Notes: generated by a model not told the origin, from the letters alone. A stretch of 64,000 bases of DNA from CAIWHR01 sp963773195 (GCA_963773195.1 CAVZAE010000015.1:72735-136734), one strand, 5' to 3'. Numbered from the stretch's first letter, positions 8,122-17,151 are shown. Program-made: numbers and translations.

Positions 8122-9213
8122 GCCGAAGAGCTGGGCAATCACCGTCAGGCGGCGGAACGTATGGCTCACCTTGAGCTCATCGCTCATGCCCATGCCCCCG
8201 TGCAGCTGGATGGATTCCTGGCTCACGTGGCGCGCGGCGTCCGCCACCTTGACCTTGGCCGCGGAAACCATCCGTTTGCGTTTCGCCGCGTCGCGCTCGG
8301 TGTCGACGGTCGCGCAGGCCAGGCCGGCCATCGACTTGACCTGCTCGTAGCTGATCGTCATGTCGACCATCCGATGCTGCAGTGCCTGAAACGTCCCGAT
8401 CGGCACGCCGAACTGCTGCCGTGTCTTGAGATAGTCGAGCGTGGCGGCGTTCGCGTAAGCGATGGCGCCGACGGCTTCGGCGCATACGAGCGCGGTCGCG
8501 TAGTCCACGACCTCCTCGATCAGCGGCAGTGCCGCACCCTCGGGTCCCACGAGGGCATCCGCGCCCACGCTCACAGCGGCAAGCGATACCTCGGCGGTCC
8601 GCAGACCATCGAGGGTTCTCGCGCTGCGCAGTGTGACCCCGGGCGCGCGCGGATCGACGACGAAGAGGCTGATGCCGCTGGGATCGGCGCCGTGACCCGC
8701 CGTGCGGGCAGATACGACGAGCAGATCCGCACAGGGCCCGTGAATGACCGCACTCTTTTCGCCGTCGATCACGTAGCCGCCGCCGGCCGCGCGAGCGCGC
8801 GTCGACACCTCGGCGAGGTTATACCGGGCGCCAGCTTCGGTCTGCGCGAACGCGAGCACGCGCTTTCCCGCCGCCACGTCGCCGAGGATCGAGGCCCTTT
8901 GTGCAGGGGTGCCGCCGCGAGCGACGAACTGCGCCGTCATCACCGTCGCCAGGTACGGCTCGGCGACGAGCACATCGCCAAATGCCTCCATCACCGACAT
9001 GCACGCGCGCGCACCGCCGCCGAAGCCGCCGTAGTCGGGGGGCAGTCCCAGCCCGAGCAAGCCAAGATCGGCGAACGCCTTCCAGACGGTCGTGCTGAAT
9101 CCCCGTTCGGACGCGACGATCCTGTTTCGCGCGTCGAAGCCATAGTCGTGCGCGAGGAGCCGCTGCAGCGAGTCCGCCAGCAGACGCTGCTCGTCGTCGT
9201 AGTCGAATTTCAC
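8083..9213 (-). CDS. Acyl-CoA dehydrogenase family protein (probable partner subunit)
   Basis: This is a FAD-dependent acyl-CoA dehydrogenase fold of 376 residues. The N-terminal helical domain (about 1-110) holds DYGGFGGG, the beta domain starts near AFAQTEAGARYN (about 135), and the C-terminal helical domain includes QLHGGMGMSDELKVSH. The C-terminus is short and lacks the GSNEIQ-type end seen in the neighbour. Its ATG overlaps the stop of the next dehydrogenase as ATGA (9210-9213), so the pair is co-translated. Adjacent, unequal ACAD pairs are known to form alpha2-beta2 enzymes in steroid-degrading actinobacteria; that this pair does so is inference. Confidence 0.87.
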   Translation of the reverse strand: MKFDYDDEQRLLADSLQRLLAHDYGFDARNRIVASERGFSTTVWKAFADLGLLGLGLPPDYGGFGGGARACMSVMEAFGDVLVAEPYLATVMTAQFVARGGTPAQRASILGDVAAGKRVLAFAQTEAGARYNLAEVSTRARAAGGGYVIDGEKSAVIHGPCADLLVVSARTAGHGADPSGISLFVVDPRAPGVTLRSARTLDGLRTAEVSLAAVSVGADALVGPEGAALPLIEEVVDYATALVCAEAVGAIAYANAATLDYLKTRQQFGVPIGTFQALQHRMVDMTISYEQVKSMAGLACATVDTERDAAKRKRMVSAAKVKVADAARHVSQESIQLHGGMGMSDELKVSHTFRRLTVIAQLFGDANHHLERFTTL

Positions 9214-10391
9214 GACGGCAGCCCCAGCACCTGCTTGGCGATGATGTTGCGCTGGATCTCGTTCGACCCGGCGTAGATCGTCGTCTTGCGGTAGTTGCAG
9301 TAGCGGCGCGCGAGCGCGGCGGTCATGTCGTCTTCCGCGCCGGCCTCATCAACAAGCGCCTGCATCGACGGGCCCGCGGCTTGCATCATGAGTTCGGTCA
9401 GCGCCTGCTGGATCTCAGTGCCCTTGATCTTAAGGATCGACGCCTCGGCGCCCCGAGCCTGCCCGCTGCGCACGGCGTCGAGGAAGCGCAGGTTCGTGAT
9501 CGACAGCGCGAGGAGCTCGATCTCGATCCGCGCGATCTGGTCGCGAAAGCGCGGATCATTGCTCAGGGGATGGCCGTCCTTGCGCTGCCGCGCTGCATAC
9601 TCCTTCAGCGTCTCGAGCTCGCGCATCGACGTCCCGATGCGGGCCGTGTTCATCCGCTCGTGGCCGAGGAGGTACTTCGCGACGGTCCAGCCCTTGCCCT
9701 CCTCGTGCACCCGGTTTGCGACCGGCACCTCGACGTCGTCGAAGAACACCTCGTTGACCTCGTGGCCGCCGTCCATCAGCATCAGTGGCCGCACGGTGAT
9801 GCCAGGGCTTTTCATGTCGACCAGAAGGAACGAGATGCCGTCCTGACGACGGGCCGAATCGGCGCCCGTGCGCACGAGACAGAAGATCCAGTCCGCCATG
9901 TGCGCCAACGTCGTCCAGATCTTCTGGCCGTTCACGAAATAGCGATCGCCGCGGCGGACTGCGGTCGTGCGCAGCGACGCGAGATCCGATCCGGAGCCGG
10001 GTTCGGTATACCCCTGGCACCAGAAGTCGTCGCCCCGATAGATGCGCGGCAGGAAGCGCTCTTTTTGCGCATCGGTGCCGAACTTGAGCAGCACGGGACC
10101 GCACATCAAGAGACCGAAGGGAACGATAGGCGGCGCCCCGGCGCGGCCGCACTCCTCCTCGAAAATGTAGCGCTGCACGATGCTCCACCCGGTGCCGCCC
10201 CACTCGATCGGCCAGGCCGGCGCGATCCACCCTTGCGCGGCTAGAATGCGGTGCCAGCCCACAAGATCGTCCCGGGTCAGCGCCCGATAGCGCGTCACCT
10301 TGTCCCGCAAGTCGGCGGACAAATGGGCCTGCAGCCAGGTGCGCACTAGCTCGCGGAAGGCGAGCTCGTCGGGGGAGTAGTCGAGGTCCAT
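9210..10391 (-). CDS. Acyl-CoA dehydrogenase
   Basis: This 393-residue FAD enzyme introduces a 2,3 double bond into an acyl-CoA. Visible landmarks are WPIEWGGTGWS in the N-terminal domain, the flavin/substrate segment GYTEPGSGSDLASLRT (about residue 130), FVNGQKIWTT, and the C-terminal YAGSNEIQRNIIAKQ motif that binds FAD of the neighbouring subunit. It is the upstream member of an overlapping pair with the second dehydrogenase. The start at ATG 10391 has only a weak Shine-Dalgarno. It diverges from the SDR gene across 91 bp, which must carry promoters for both units. The set of SDR, ligase and two dehydrogenases points to one acyl-CoA degradation pathway. Confidence 0.92.
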   Translation of the reverse strand: MDLDYSPDELAFRELVRTWLQAHLSADLRDKVTRYRALTRDDLVGWHRILAAQGWIAPAWPIEWGGTGWSIVQRYIFEEECGRAGAPPIVPFGLLMCGPVLLKFGTDAQKERFLPRIYRGDDFWCQGYTEPGSGSDLASLRTTAVRRGDRYFVNGQKIWTTLAHMADWIFCLVRTGADSARRQDGISFLLVDMKSPGITVRPLMLMDGGHEVNEVFFDDVEVPVANRVHEEGKGWTVAKYLLGHERMNTARIGTSMRELETLKEYAARQRKDGHPLSNDPRFRDQIARIEIELLALSITNLRFLDAVRSGQARGAEASILKIKGTEIQQALTELMMQAAGPSMQALVDEAGAEDDMTAALARRYCNYRKTTIYAGSNEIQRNIIAKQVLGLPS

Positions 10392-10482
10392 CGGAAATTC
10401 CGTGACGGATTAAGTAGCATACGCGACGCGAGCGAAACGGCGAATCGCGGCGGGCAACCCGCCCTCCCGCCCCCGGCACCCC

Positions 10483-11265
10483 ATGACTCTCAAGGCGCTC
10501 TTCGATCTGACCGGCCGCGCGGCGCTTGTTACCGGCGCGTCTCGCGGTCTCGGCCTGCAGATGGCCGAGGCGCTGGTCGAACAGGGGGCTCGGGTCGGGC
10601 TCGTGGCGCGCAAGGCGGACGAACTCGATCAGGCCGTCTCACATCTGCGTGCCGAATACGGTGGGGAGGCGGTCGCGCTGCCCTGCGATCTTGCCGAAGC
10701 CTCGGCGATTGCCCCGCTCGTCGCGCGCGCCGTCGCTGCGCTTGGGCCCATCGACATCCTCGTCAACAACGCGGGGACCACCTGGGGTGCAGCGACGCTC
10801 GACTTGCCGCTCGAGGCGTGGCAAAAGGTGATCACTCTCAACCTCACCGCGACGTTCCTCGTTACGCGGGAGATCGGCCGCAGTTGCATGGTCCCACGGC
10901 GCCGCGGCAAGGTGATCAATATCGCGTCGATCCTCGGACTCGTGGCCAGCGACAATCCGGACCGGCCCGCGACGCTCGCGTACAACACGAGCAAGGGAGG
11001 GATCGTGAGCTTCACGCGCGCGCTTGCGGCCGAATGGGCCCAATACGACATCAACGTCAACGCGATCGCACCCGGTTTCTTCCCGACCAAGATGACCAAG
11101 GGTTTGCTGGAGATGATCGGCGATGCCGCCGCACAGCACGCGCCGCTCAGGCGTCTCGGCGGCCCCGAGGACCTCAAGGGTGTGACCGCCCTGCTCGCCT
11201 CGGACGCTTCGTCGTTCATCACGGGGCAAGTCATCGCCGTCGATGGCGGCGTCACCGCTGTATGA
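10483..11265 (+). CDS. SDR-family NAD(P)-dependent oxidoreductase
   Basis: This classical short-chain dehydrogenase of 260 residues has the cofactor motif TGASRGLG (about residues 18-25), NNAG near residue 93, the catalytic serine in INIASILG and the YNTSK catalytic motif near residue 167. The C-terminus ends with ITGQVIAVDGG, typical of 3-oxoacyl reductase-like or 3-hydroxyacyl-CoA dehydrogenase SDRs. The ligase gene follows at 11306 after 40 bp. The likely job is oxidation of a hydroxyacyl-CoA or hydroxy-acid intermediate in the same pathway; the exact substrate is not readable. Confidence 0.9.
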   Translation: MTLKALFDLTGRAALVTGASRGLGLQMAEALVEQGARVGLVARKADELDQAVSHLRAEYGGEAVALPCDLAEASAIAPLVARAVAALGPIDILVNNAGTTWGAATLDLPLEAWQKVITLNLTATFLVTREIGRSCMVPRRRGKVINIASILGLVASDNPDRPATLAYNTSKGGIVSFTRALAAEWAQYDINVNAIAPGFFPTKMTKGLLEMIGDAAAQHAPLRRLGGPEDLKGVTALLASDASSFITGQVIAVDGGVTAV

Positions 11266-11305
11266 GCGCGAATTACCCGAAGCGCGAAGCGCGGAGGGTG
11301 GTCCA

Positions 11306-12889
11306 ATGACGCCGATCGACGTGGCCATGTCCGAGATTCCCGATCTCGTCGCTCCGCCGTTCACGACCGTCTCTGATCTCATTGCGGCGCACGCGAGGCG
11401 TCGCCCGCGACAGGTCGCGTTGATTTGCGACGGTCGGTCGCTCGACTACGCCGAGCTGGACGCCGGCGTCGATCGCATTGCCGCGACCTTGCAACGCGAT
11501 GGCGTCCGCGCAGGTGACGCGGTTGCCATCTGCGCGACGAATTCCATCGAATACGTGCTGGCGTTTCTCGGGGCGCTGCGCGCCGGCGCAGCCGTAGCGC
11601 CGTTACCGCAGTCCACGACGTCCGCGGCGCTCGCAGCGATGATTGCCGACACGGGCGCGCGCCACCTGTTCCTGGACGCGGGCGTGGCCGGTGCCCTGGA
11701 GCCGGAGCGCGATGCGATCGCGCCGCGCATGATCGCGCTCGACGGTGTCGGCGCGGGGCTGGCCCTGCGCGACTGGCTGGAGGCCGGGGATGCGAAGCCC
11801 GCGGCCGTTGCGATCGCTCCCGAAGCTCCCTTCAACATCATCTACTCCTCGGGCACGACCGGCGTGCCAAAGGGCATCGTGCAGCCGCATGCGATGCGCT
11901 GGACGCACATCCATCGCAGCGCCCGCTACGGATACGATTCGGATGCCGTGACGCTGATCTCCACGCCGCTGCATTCCAACACCACGCTCGTGTCGTTCCT
12001 GCCCGCGCTCGCCCTCGGGGGCAGCGTCGTCCTGATGCCAAAGTTCGACGCAGGTCGATACCTCCAGCTTGCGGAGGAGCATCGCGTGACGCACACGATG
12101 CTCGTGCCCGTGCAATACCAGCGCATCATGGCGCGCGAGGACTTCGCCCGATTCGACCTGTCGGCGTTTCGCGTCAAGTTCTCCACGAGCGCGCCGTTCT
12201 CAGCCGCGCTGAAGCGCGACGTGCTGAAGCGCTGGCCCGGCGGACTGATCGAGTACTACGGTATGACGGAGGGCGGCGGCACCTGTGTACTGCTCGCGCA
12301 CGAGCGGCCGGACAAGTTGCACACGGTCGGGGCGCCGGCGCCGTTGTGCGACATCCGTATCATCGACGAGCACGGGCGGGAGTGCGCGTCCGGCGAGGCA
12401 GGCGAAGTGGTGGGCCATTCCACGGCGATGATGACCGGCTACCATCGCCTTTCCGCGTTGACCGCCGCCGCGGAATGGTTCGACGGCGACGGCAAGCGCT
12501 TCATCCGCACGGGCGATATCGGCCGCTTCGACGAGGACGGCTTCCTCATCCTCATGGACCGCCGCAAGGACATGATCATTTCCGGCGGGTTCAACGTCTA
12601 CCCGAGCGATATCGAGGCGATCCTCAGCGAGCACCGCGACGTGGAAGAGGTCGCCGTCGTCGGCGTCGCGTCGTCCCGGTGGGGCGAGACGCCGGTCGCG
12701 TTCGTCGTGCCGCGCCCGGGTACCGTAATCGACCCCGAAGCATTGCGTGAATGGGCGAACGCGCGCCTCGGCAAGGTGCAGCGGCTGCACGCCATCGAAG
12801 AGGTCGCGAGCCTGCCGCGCAGTCCCATCGGCAAGGTGCTCAAGCGCGAGTTGCGCGACACCTACGGCAATTCAAGGAAGCGCGGCTGA
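11306..12889 (+). CDS. AMP-dependent acyl-CoA synthetase/ligase
   Basis: This ANL-superfamily enzyme of 527 residues activates a carboxylic acid with ATP and CoA. Motifs appear in order: the P-loop-like YSSGTTGVPKG (about residue 180), YGMTEGGG, the adenylate-binding TGDIGRFDEDG, the hinge RRKDMIISGGFNVYP and the C-terminal lysine in SPIGKVLKREL. ATG 11306 is chosen because GGAGGG lies about 9 bases upstream and the family N-terminus begins shortly after. It supplies the CoA thioester for the dehydrogenases encoded on the other side of the SDR gene. The acid, whether fatty, cyclic or aromatic, is not determined. Confidence 0.92.
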   Translation: MTPIDVAMSEIPDLVAPPFTTVSDLIAAHARRRPRQVALICDGRSLDYAELDAGVDRIAATLQRDGVRAGDAVAICATNSIEYVLAFLGALRAGAAVAPLPQSTTSAALAAMIADTGARHLFLDAGVAGALEPERDAIAPRMIALDGVGAGLALRDWLEAGDAKPAAVAIAPEAPFNIIYSSGTTGVPKGIVQPHAMRWTHIHRSARYGYDSDAVTLISTPLHSNTTLVSFLPALALGGSVVLMPKFDAGRYLQLAEEHRVTHTMLVPVQYQRIMAREDFARFDLSAFRVKFSTSAPFSAALKRDVLKRWPGGLIEYYGMTEGGGTCVLLAHERPDKLHTVGAPAPLCDIRIIDEHGRECASGEAGEVVGHSTAMMTGYHRLSALTAAAEWFDGDGKRFIRTGDIGRFDEDGFLILMDRRKDMIISGGFNVYPSDIEAILSEHRDVEEVAVVGVASSRWGETPVAFVVPRPGTVIDPEALREWANARLGKVQRLHAIEEVASLPRSPIGKVLKRELRDTYGNSRKRG

Positions 12890-12905
12890 GGCGGTCACTG
12901 CCTCA

Positions 12906-12928
12906 TGTATTTGTACCGTACAGATACA
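12906..12928. other. 23-bp near-perfect palindrome between convergent genes
   Basis: Eleven-base arms TGTATTTGTAC and GTACAGATACA flank a single C. The only mismatch would be a G-U pair in RNA. It lies between the ligase stop and the TAXI-protein stop, so it could be part of a bidirectional terminator, although no T-run follows, or a protein-binding site. A weak TGAGGC/GCCTCA stem overlaps the ligase stop just upstream. Confidence 0.5.
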
Positions 12929-12947
12929 CGGTCAATCCAGATTCAAC

Positions 12948-13997
12948 TCACTCGCACAGTCCCAGTACTCGCTCTTGCTGCGAACATGCCTTTGCCGGCG
13001 GAGGCTTTGGTTTCATCTTTGCAGCGATGCAGCTACGTAGCTCCGCGGCCGTCGGCGGATAGTAGAGCCATCCGCGGCCCAACTCCGGCAGCGCCAGCTG
13101 GACCTCGCGCCACTTGGGATGTCCATTCTCTTGCAGCGCAGAGAAGTTCTGGCACAGCGATCGCGCGAACCGCGTCAGGTTGTCCTTGGTTTGCTTCAAG
13201 TTGTAATCGTAGGTCACGAGGAATGCCTTCACGGCCAAGCCCGGAAGGTCTTCGCTCAGCAGGTTTGGATAACTGCTTGCGCGCACCGTCGCGGGAAAGT
13301 ACGTTTCCAGCGCGGACTTGCTCGAAGGCTGATTGGGATCGAACTTCAGCAATTTGATAAGTTGCCGCGCCTCGGGTTTCATGTCGACCAGCAGCTTGGC
13401 TGGCTGCCCGGCGATTACGGCTACCACATCCAAGGAATTGCCCGAAATCAGCTTGACCAGCGCGTCTTCGTTGGAGAGAAAGGTCGCATTCGCTTCCGCG
13501 ATCGGCTGGTTGAACATCAGTCGGTAAAGCGTGGTCGTTGTCAGCGCGGTCCCGCTTCCCAGCTCTCCGACGTTGATTCGGGCACCCTTGATCTCATGGA
13601 TGTAATTCAGGTTCGAGTCAGCCCGTGCGATGAAGTAAATTTCTTCGTTGTAGAGCGGCATGATGACGCGAAGAGGCCGGATCATTTTGTTCGCTTCCGC
13701 GTTTCCACCTGCAGCCTGATCGAGAAACGCCTGAAAGACATCTGACTGCACGATCGCGAACTTGACGCCCGGTTCGTAGCGCAGCCGTCGAACATTCTCG
13801 GCCGACCCTGCCGAAGGCAGTACCTCGAGTTCGATGTCTGCGGAAGGCGCGACCGTCGAGGCGATATCACGCCCTATCTGGATGTAGGTGCCACGCGTGG
13901 ACGCCGTCACGATCTTGAGCTCCGCAGCCGCCAGAGCCAACGCTCCGTGAAGCAATATTCCTGCTGCCAGCAGACCGATGACTGATAGTCGGGTCAC
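12948..13997 (-). CDS. TAXI-family TRAP transporter solute-binding protein, orphan
   Basis: This exported binding protein of 349 residues has a signal peptide at about 1-25 ending in ALAAAE and the TAXI-type start IVTASTRGTYIQIGRDIA. It contains the family's VGELGSGTALTTTTL loop and an AVIAGQPAKLL segment. No TRAP permease gene is nearby, so it is an orphan. The GTG start at 13997 comes one base after the stop of the zinc-ribbon gene, so the two form an operon. The C-terminus ends with a C-x9-C motif (CSQQERVLGLC) that also occurs at the end of the zinc-ribbon protein. This suggests a shared envelope process rather than classical uptake. Confidence 0.8.
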   Translation of the reverse strand: MTRLSVIGLLAAGILLHGALALAAAELKIVTASTRGTYIQIGRDIASTVAPSADIELEVLPSAGSAENVRRLRYEPGVKFAIVQSDVFQAFLDQAAGGNAEANKMIRPLRVIMPLYNEEIYFIARADSNLNYIHEIKGARINVGELGSGTALTTTTLYRLMFNQPIAEANATFLSNEDALVKLISGNSLDVVAVIAGQPAKLLVDMKPEARQLIKLLKFDPNQPSSKSALETYFPATVRASSYPNLLSEDLPGLAVKAFLVTYDYNLKQTKDNLTRFARSLCQNFSALQENGHPKWREVQLALPELGRGWLYYPPTAAELRSCIAAKMKPKPPPAKACSQQERVLGLCE

Positions 13998-13998
13998 G

Positions 13999-15303
13999 TT
14001 ATTTGTTCTCCCCTCCTGAATTCAGATTGCAAAGCCCGAGGGCCGCAACGCCTTCGGTGCACGGCCGCGGCCGGGACGCATCGAGTCGAACCTTCGCGCG
14101 ATCGTCTCTTGGCGGGAGCTGCACGGGATCCGACGCAGTAGCAGCCTGATAGGTACGCATCGGCCGATTGGGCGCGGAAGACTTCGCGCTGACTTCATTG
14201 CTGGTTGCCGGCATTGTTCCATCGCGAAGGTTCCCGGTATTGGCGGTCGCGGCATTTGGCTTCTTCACAACTTCATCGGCCCTGGCAGCGGCCTGTTCCG
14301 GCGGGCTCGCGTGATCGCTGGTCGAGACCTGCGGACGTGGCTCGTTGGGCACTGGCGTTTGGCTGGCAGCACCATTGGAGCCGGTGGCCGCTGCTGGACC
14401 TTGGCCGACGGGAGAGCTTGCAACGGCGCTTGACGGCTCAGCCGGCGGCGCGGGTATCGCAGTGCCGATTGCGGCCACGCTGCCCGTGCCAACAGATGCC
14501 GACGACTCGGGGACATCCGCAGGCGTGGTGGACACCCCCTGCGCGTCCTCCCGCTCGCCGGGTAGCATTGAAGGGCCGTAGACGTAGTAGGCAAGGATGC
14601 CGATTGCGATAAGCGCCAAGATGGACAGTGCCACGGCCGGCACCGCGCGCGACGATGAACGCCCTTCCGTTGTGGCCTCGGGATCGTGCAAGGGGGATTT
14701 CGCCGTTTCGCGCTGCGCGGCAGAAAAGGCCGAAGCTACGGTCCTGCCCGAAGATCGAGGTTCGCGAGTAACGATCTCGGATTCCGGCTCGCGCACTCCG
14801 GCCATCTCGCTGCCAGGCCGACCCGGAGGTGCGCTTTGAACGGAACGGTCGAAAGGCGAGCGCTGCCGATCGAACGCGAGGTCAAGCTTGTCGAGAGCGA
14901 CGGCCGCGGCAGAGCGGGCGAGCTGCGGCGCGGGAGAGTTGTCGGTCGCAACAGCAGGCTGTGATGGAATCGATGCCTGTGTCGGCGCGCTGACCGTTTC
15001 GGCCGATGCCGAGGGCTTGGGCAGTTCCTGCTGCAGATCAAAGTCGAGACGGAATGGAAGGGGCTCGTCGAGTGCTGGCGAATCGGCCGTAACGTTGGGC
15101 GCCGACGCCGTTGGCCGCAACCCAGCCGCTGCAGCTGGCGCTGAAAAGTCCATGCCGCACTTGTAGCAACTCTTGGCGGTCTGATCATTGACCGCGTCGC
15201 AGCGGCTACACGGTCTTACCTGCAGCGGCGCGCCACAGTTGTTGCAGAACTTCGCGCCAGTCGGATTGACGTGGTCGCAGAAGTAGCAATGTGAAGGAAC
15301 CAT
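13999..15303 (-). CDS. Zinc-ribbon membrane protein with a Pro/Ser/Ala-rich extracytoplasmic domain
   Basis: The protein of 434 residues begins with two CxxC...CxxC zinc ribbons (CYFC...CNNC near 6-24 and CSRC...CYKC near 31-49). A low-complexity region follows, then one transmembrane helix (about residues 222-242, AVALSILALIAIGILAYY) and a second low-complexity region rich in A, S, P and T. The extreme C-terminus has CTEGVAALGLC, a C-x9-C motif shared with the downstream TAXI protein. ATG 15303 is preferred over GTG 15360 because the ribbon starts directly after it. The topology suggests a cytoplasmic zinc-binding head and a periplasmic tail. No function is known to me. Confidence 0.75.
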   Translation of the reverse strand: MVPSHCYFCDHVNPTGAKFCNNCGAPLQVRPCSRCDAVNDQTAKSCYKCGMDFSAPAAAAGLRPTASAPNVTADSPALDEPLPFRLDFDLQQELPKPSASAETVSAPTQASIPSQPAVATDNSPAPQLARSAAAVALDKLDLAFDRQRSPFDRSVQSAPPGRPGSEMAGVREPESEIVTREPRSSGRTVASAFSAAQRETAKSPLHDPEATTEGRSSSRAVPAVALSILALIAIGILAYYVYGPSMLPGEREDAQGVSTTPADVPESSASVGTGSVAAIGTAIPAPPAEPSSAVASSPVGQGPAAATGSNGAASQTPVPNEPRPQVSTSDHASPPEQAAARADEVVKKPNAATANTGNLRDGTMPATSNEVSAKSSAPNRPMRTYQAATASDPVQLPPRDDRAKVRLDASRPRPCTEGVAALGLCNLNSGGENK

Positions 15304-15898
15304 GGACAACGCCTGCGCAGCCAAATACGCGATCGACGTACCCTGTTTCTTGCGCGTCACTGCAACGACGGGCGTGCATCGCCTTGCTGCAAATCATATA
15401 CCAGTCCCCCGCGACAAAAGGCGAGTACGTGAACCCAAGCGCGAGCGTCGCGACCTGTCAGCTAACAGGGACTCTCTTGGGGAACTGAATTGTCATCCAC
15501 AAAGAACTCGCAGAGCTCGGTGACAGCATCGCCCGGTGCAGGTCCGGCGCATGCCGCCGCGTCTTGCACACCTTCGTGCGCCGCACCTGCTCGCGGGACC
15601 GCCGAGCCGCTATTGCCGTCAAAGTGCGCTCATCTGCCCGGGCCGGGGTGTAAAACCCCTTGTCCGGAATGGCCTGACGGGAATTGGGCTGGCTGAGCCG
15701 CAGATGGAGACGGACCGACGGGACTTTTTGTCCGCGCCCGTCATCCGGCCGGCCGGCCGACCGCCCGCACTGGGTAGCGACTACAGCGGCGCATTGGCGA
15801 ATGGCGGGCGTTTCCCCTGCGCGCTATGCTCATTGAATACCAAGCCGTAACTTCCGGCGGCGACCAGCTCTGCAAGGCGGATGAGGGAGGCTGCAACG
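15304..15898. other. Intergenic region between divergent genes
   Basis: This 595-bp stretch separates the leftward zinc-ribbon gene and the rightward PAS/GAF gene. Its part at about 15386-15600 is a diverged relative of 6605-6815, sharing AATCATATACC (15392-15402), TTGTCATC and a TTGC-CAC-TTCG-GCG block in the same order. I see no convincing gene or promoter in it. Confidence 0.55.
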
Positions 15899-17122
15899 AT
15901 GATCGGTCTACGCCTGCTCCTGCTGTTTCCTCTCGGGGCATTCGTGCTGTTTTGGGGCGCTTATGCATGGGCGATCGGCGACGGAGGGCAATTGGCGCCC
16001 GCGGTACTCCTGGGCGTGCTGGCGGCGTTGCTCGCCGTCACTGTGACCAATATGGAGGTCTTCGTTCTGCGCCCTCTGCGCGCGCTCCTCCGAGCCGCAC
16101 AGGAATTGACCCACAACCGCTTCTCAGGCCCGCCCGTTAGTGCGCCTCCGGGGGCATTGCGCGAACTGGCGGGTGGGATCAATCGACTGCGGGAACAGAT
16201 GCAGGACTACGAAACGAGATTGGCACAGGAGAAGGCCCGCCATCAAGCGCTGGAGCGGAGTGTGCACGATCTGGAGGATCGCTACGCGCTGACGGTGGAG
16301 CGCGCCAATGACGGTATCTGGGAGTGGAACGTCGAGAGCGGCGCAGTCGAATTTTCACTGCGCTGGAGGGGATTGCTTGGCCAGATGGGTGCGCGCCTCG
16401 GTCAGATCGAGGATTGGCAAAAGCTACTTCATCCGGAGGAGCACGCAGTTGTCATGCTGTGCCTCGAGAACCATCTAAAGGGAGCGACGCAGCACTTCGA
16501 CAAGGAATACAGGCTGCGCCACGGCGATGGAGGTTACCGCTGGGTTCATTCGCGCGGTACCGCAATTCGTCATGCCAATGGAAAGCCGTACCGCTTGGTG
16601 GTCATGGACAACGACATCCACGGCCGAAAGGAGATCGAGGAAACGCTCATTCAGGCCGCGGAAGGGCTCTCGTCCGTATCCGGCGACGATTTCTATCAAG
16701 CTCTAATGAAAAGCCTGTCTTCGATACTTGGCACTCGCGACAACCTTGTGTGTTATTGCGTCGGCGACCCGCCAACGCGGGCGCATACGTTGGCGTACTA
16801 TTCAAACGGTAAATTCTTCGATAACTTCGAATACGATCTGGCGGGCACCTCCTGCGGGGCTGTCATCGAGGGCAAGGAAATCGTTTACGCGCCGACCGGG
16901 GTTTGCGACGTCTGGCCGCTGGAGAAGGAATTCGACCGCGACAGCTACATCGGCGTGCCGATGTTCGATTCAAGCGGCAAGATCATCGGCCACTTCGCAT
17001 GCATGGATGGCAAAGCCATGCGACAGGATTTGCCGCATCTCGCGTTGTTCAGAATCTTCTCGGTGAGGGCAGCTGCCGAGCTGGAGCGCATGTTGCTGCA
17101 GAAGAAGCTCGAAGCCGGGTGA
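15899..17122 (+). CDS. Membrane-bound PAS/GAF sensor protein without an output domain
   Basis: The protein has 407 residues. Two transmembrane helices (about 3-25 and 35-55) are followed by a HAMP-like linker, a coiled coil (about 90-130), a PAS fold with a PAC end (about 133-255, with FDKEYRLRHGDGGYRWVHSRG) and a GAF domain (about 265-400, with ACMDGKAM). No kinase, cyclase, GGDEF or methyl-accepting domain follows. ATG 15899 is chosen because GGGAGG lies eight bases upstream. It converges with the histidine kinase gene over a 29-bp gap. It may signal to a separate partner, or the output domain may have been lost. Confidence 0.75.
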   Translation: MIGLRLLLLFPLGAFVLFWGAYAWAIGDGGQLAPAVLLGVLAALLAVTVTNMEVFVLRPLRALLRAAQELTHNRFSGPPVSAPPGALRELAGGINRLREQMQDYETRLAQEKARHQALERSVHDLEDRYALTVERANDGIWEWNVESGAVEFSLRWRGLLGQMGARLGQIEDWQKLLHPEEHAVVMLCLENHLKGATQHFDKEYRLRHGDGGYRWVHSRGTAIRHANGKPYRLVVMDNDIHGRKEIEETLIQAAEGLSSVSGDDFYQALMKSLSSILGTRDNLVCYCVGDPPTRAHTLAYYSNGKFFDNFEYDLAGTSCGAVIEGKEIVYAPTGVCDVWPLEKEFDRDSYIGVPMFDSSGKIIGHFACMDGKAMRQDLPHLALFRIFSVRAAAELERMLLQKKLEAG

Positions 17123-17151
17123 CACGCCGCAAGGTGCGCCGCGCGGCCGGG

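Noticed and set aside
12887..12905. TGAGGC/GCCTCA stem at the ligase stop as a terminator
   Set aside because: Only six base pairs and no T-run; too weak to call.
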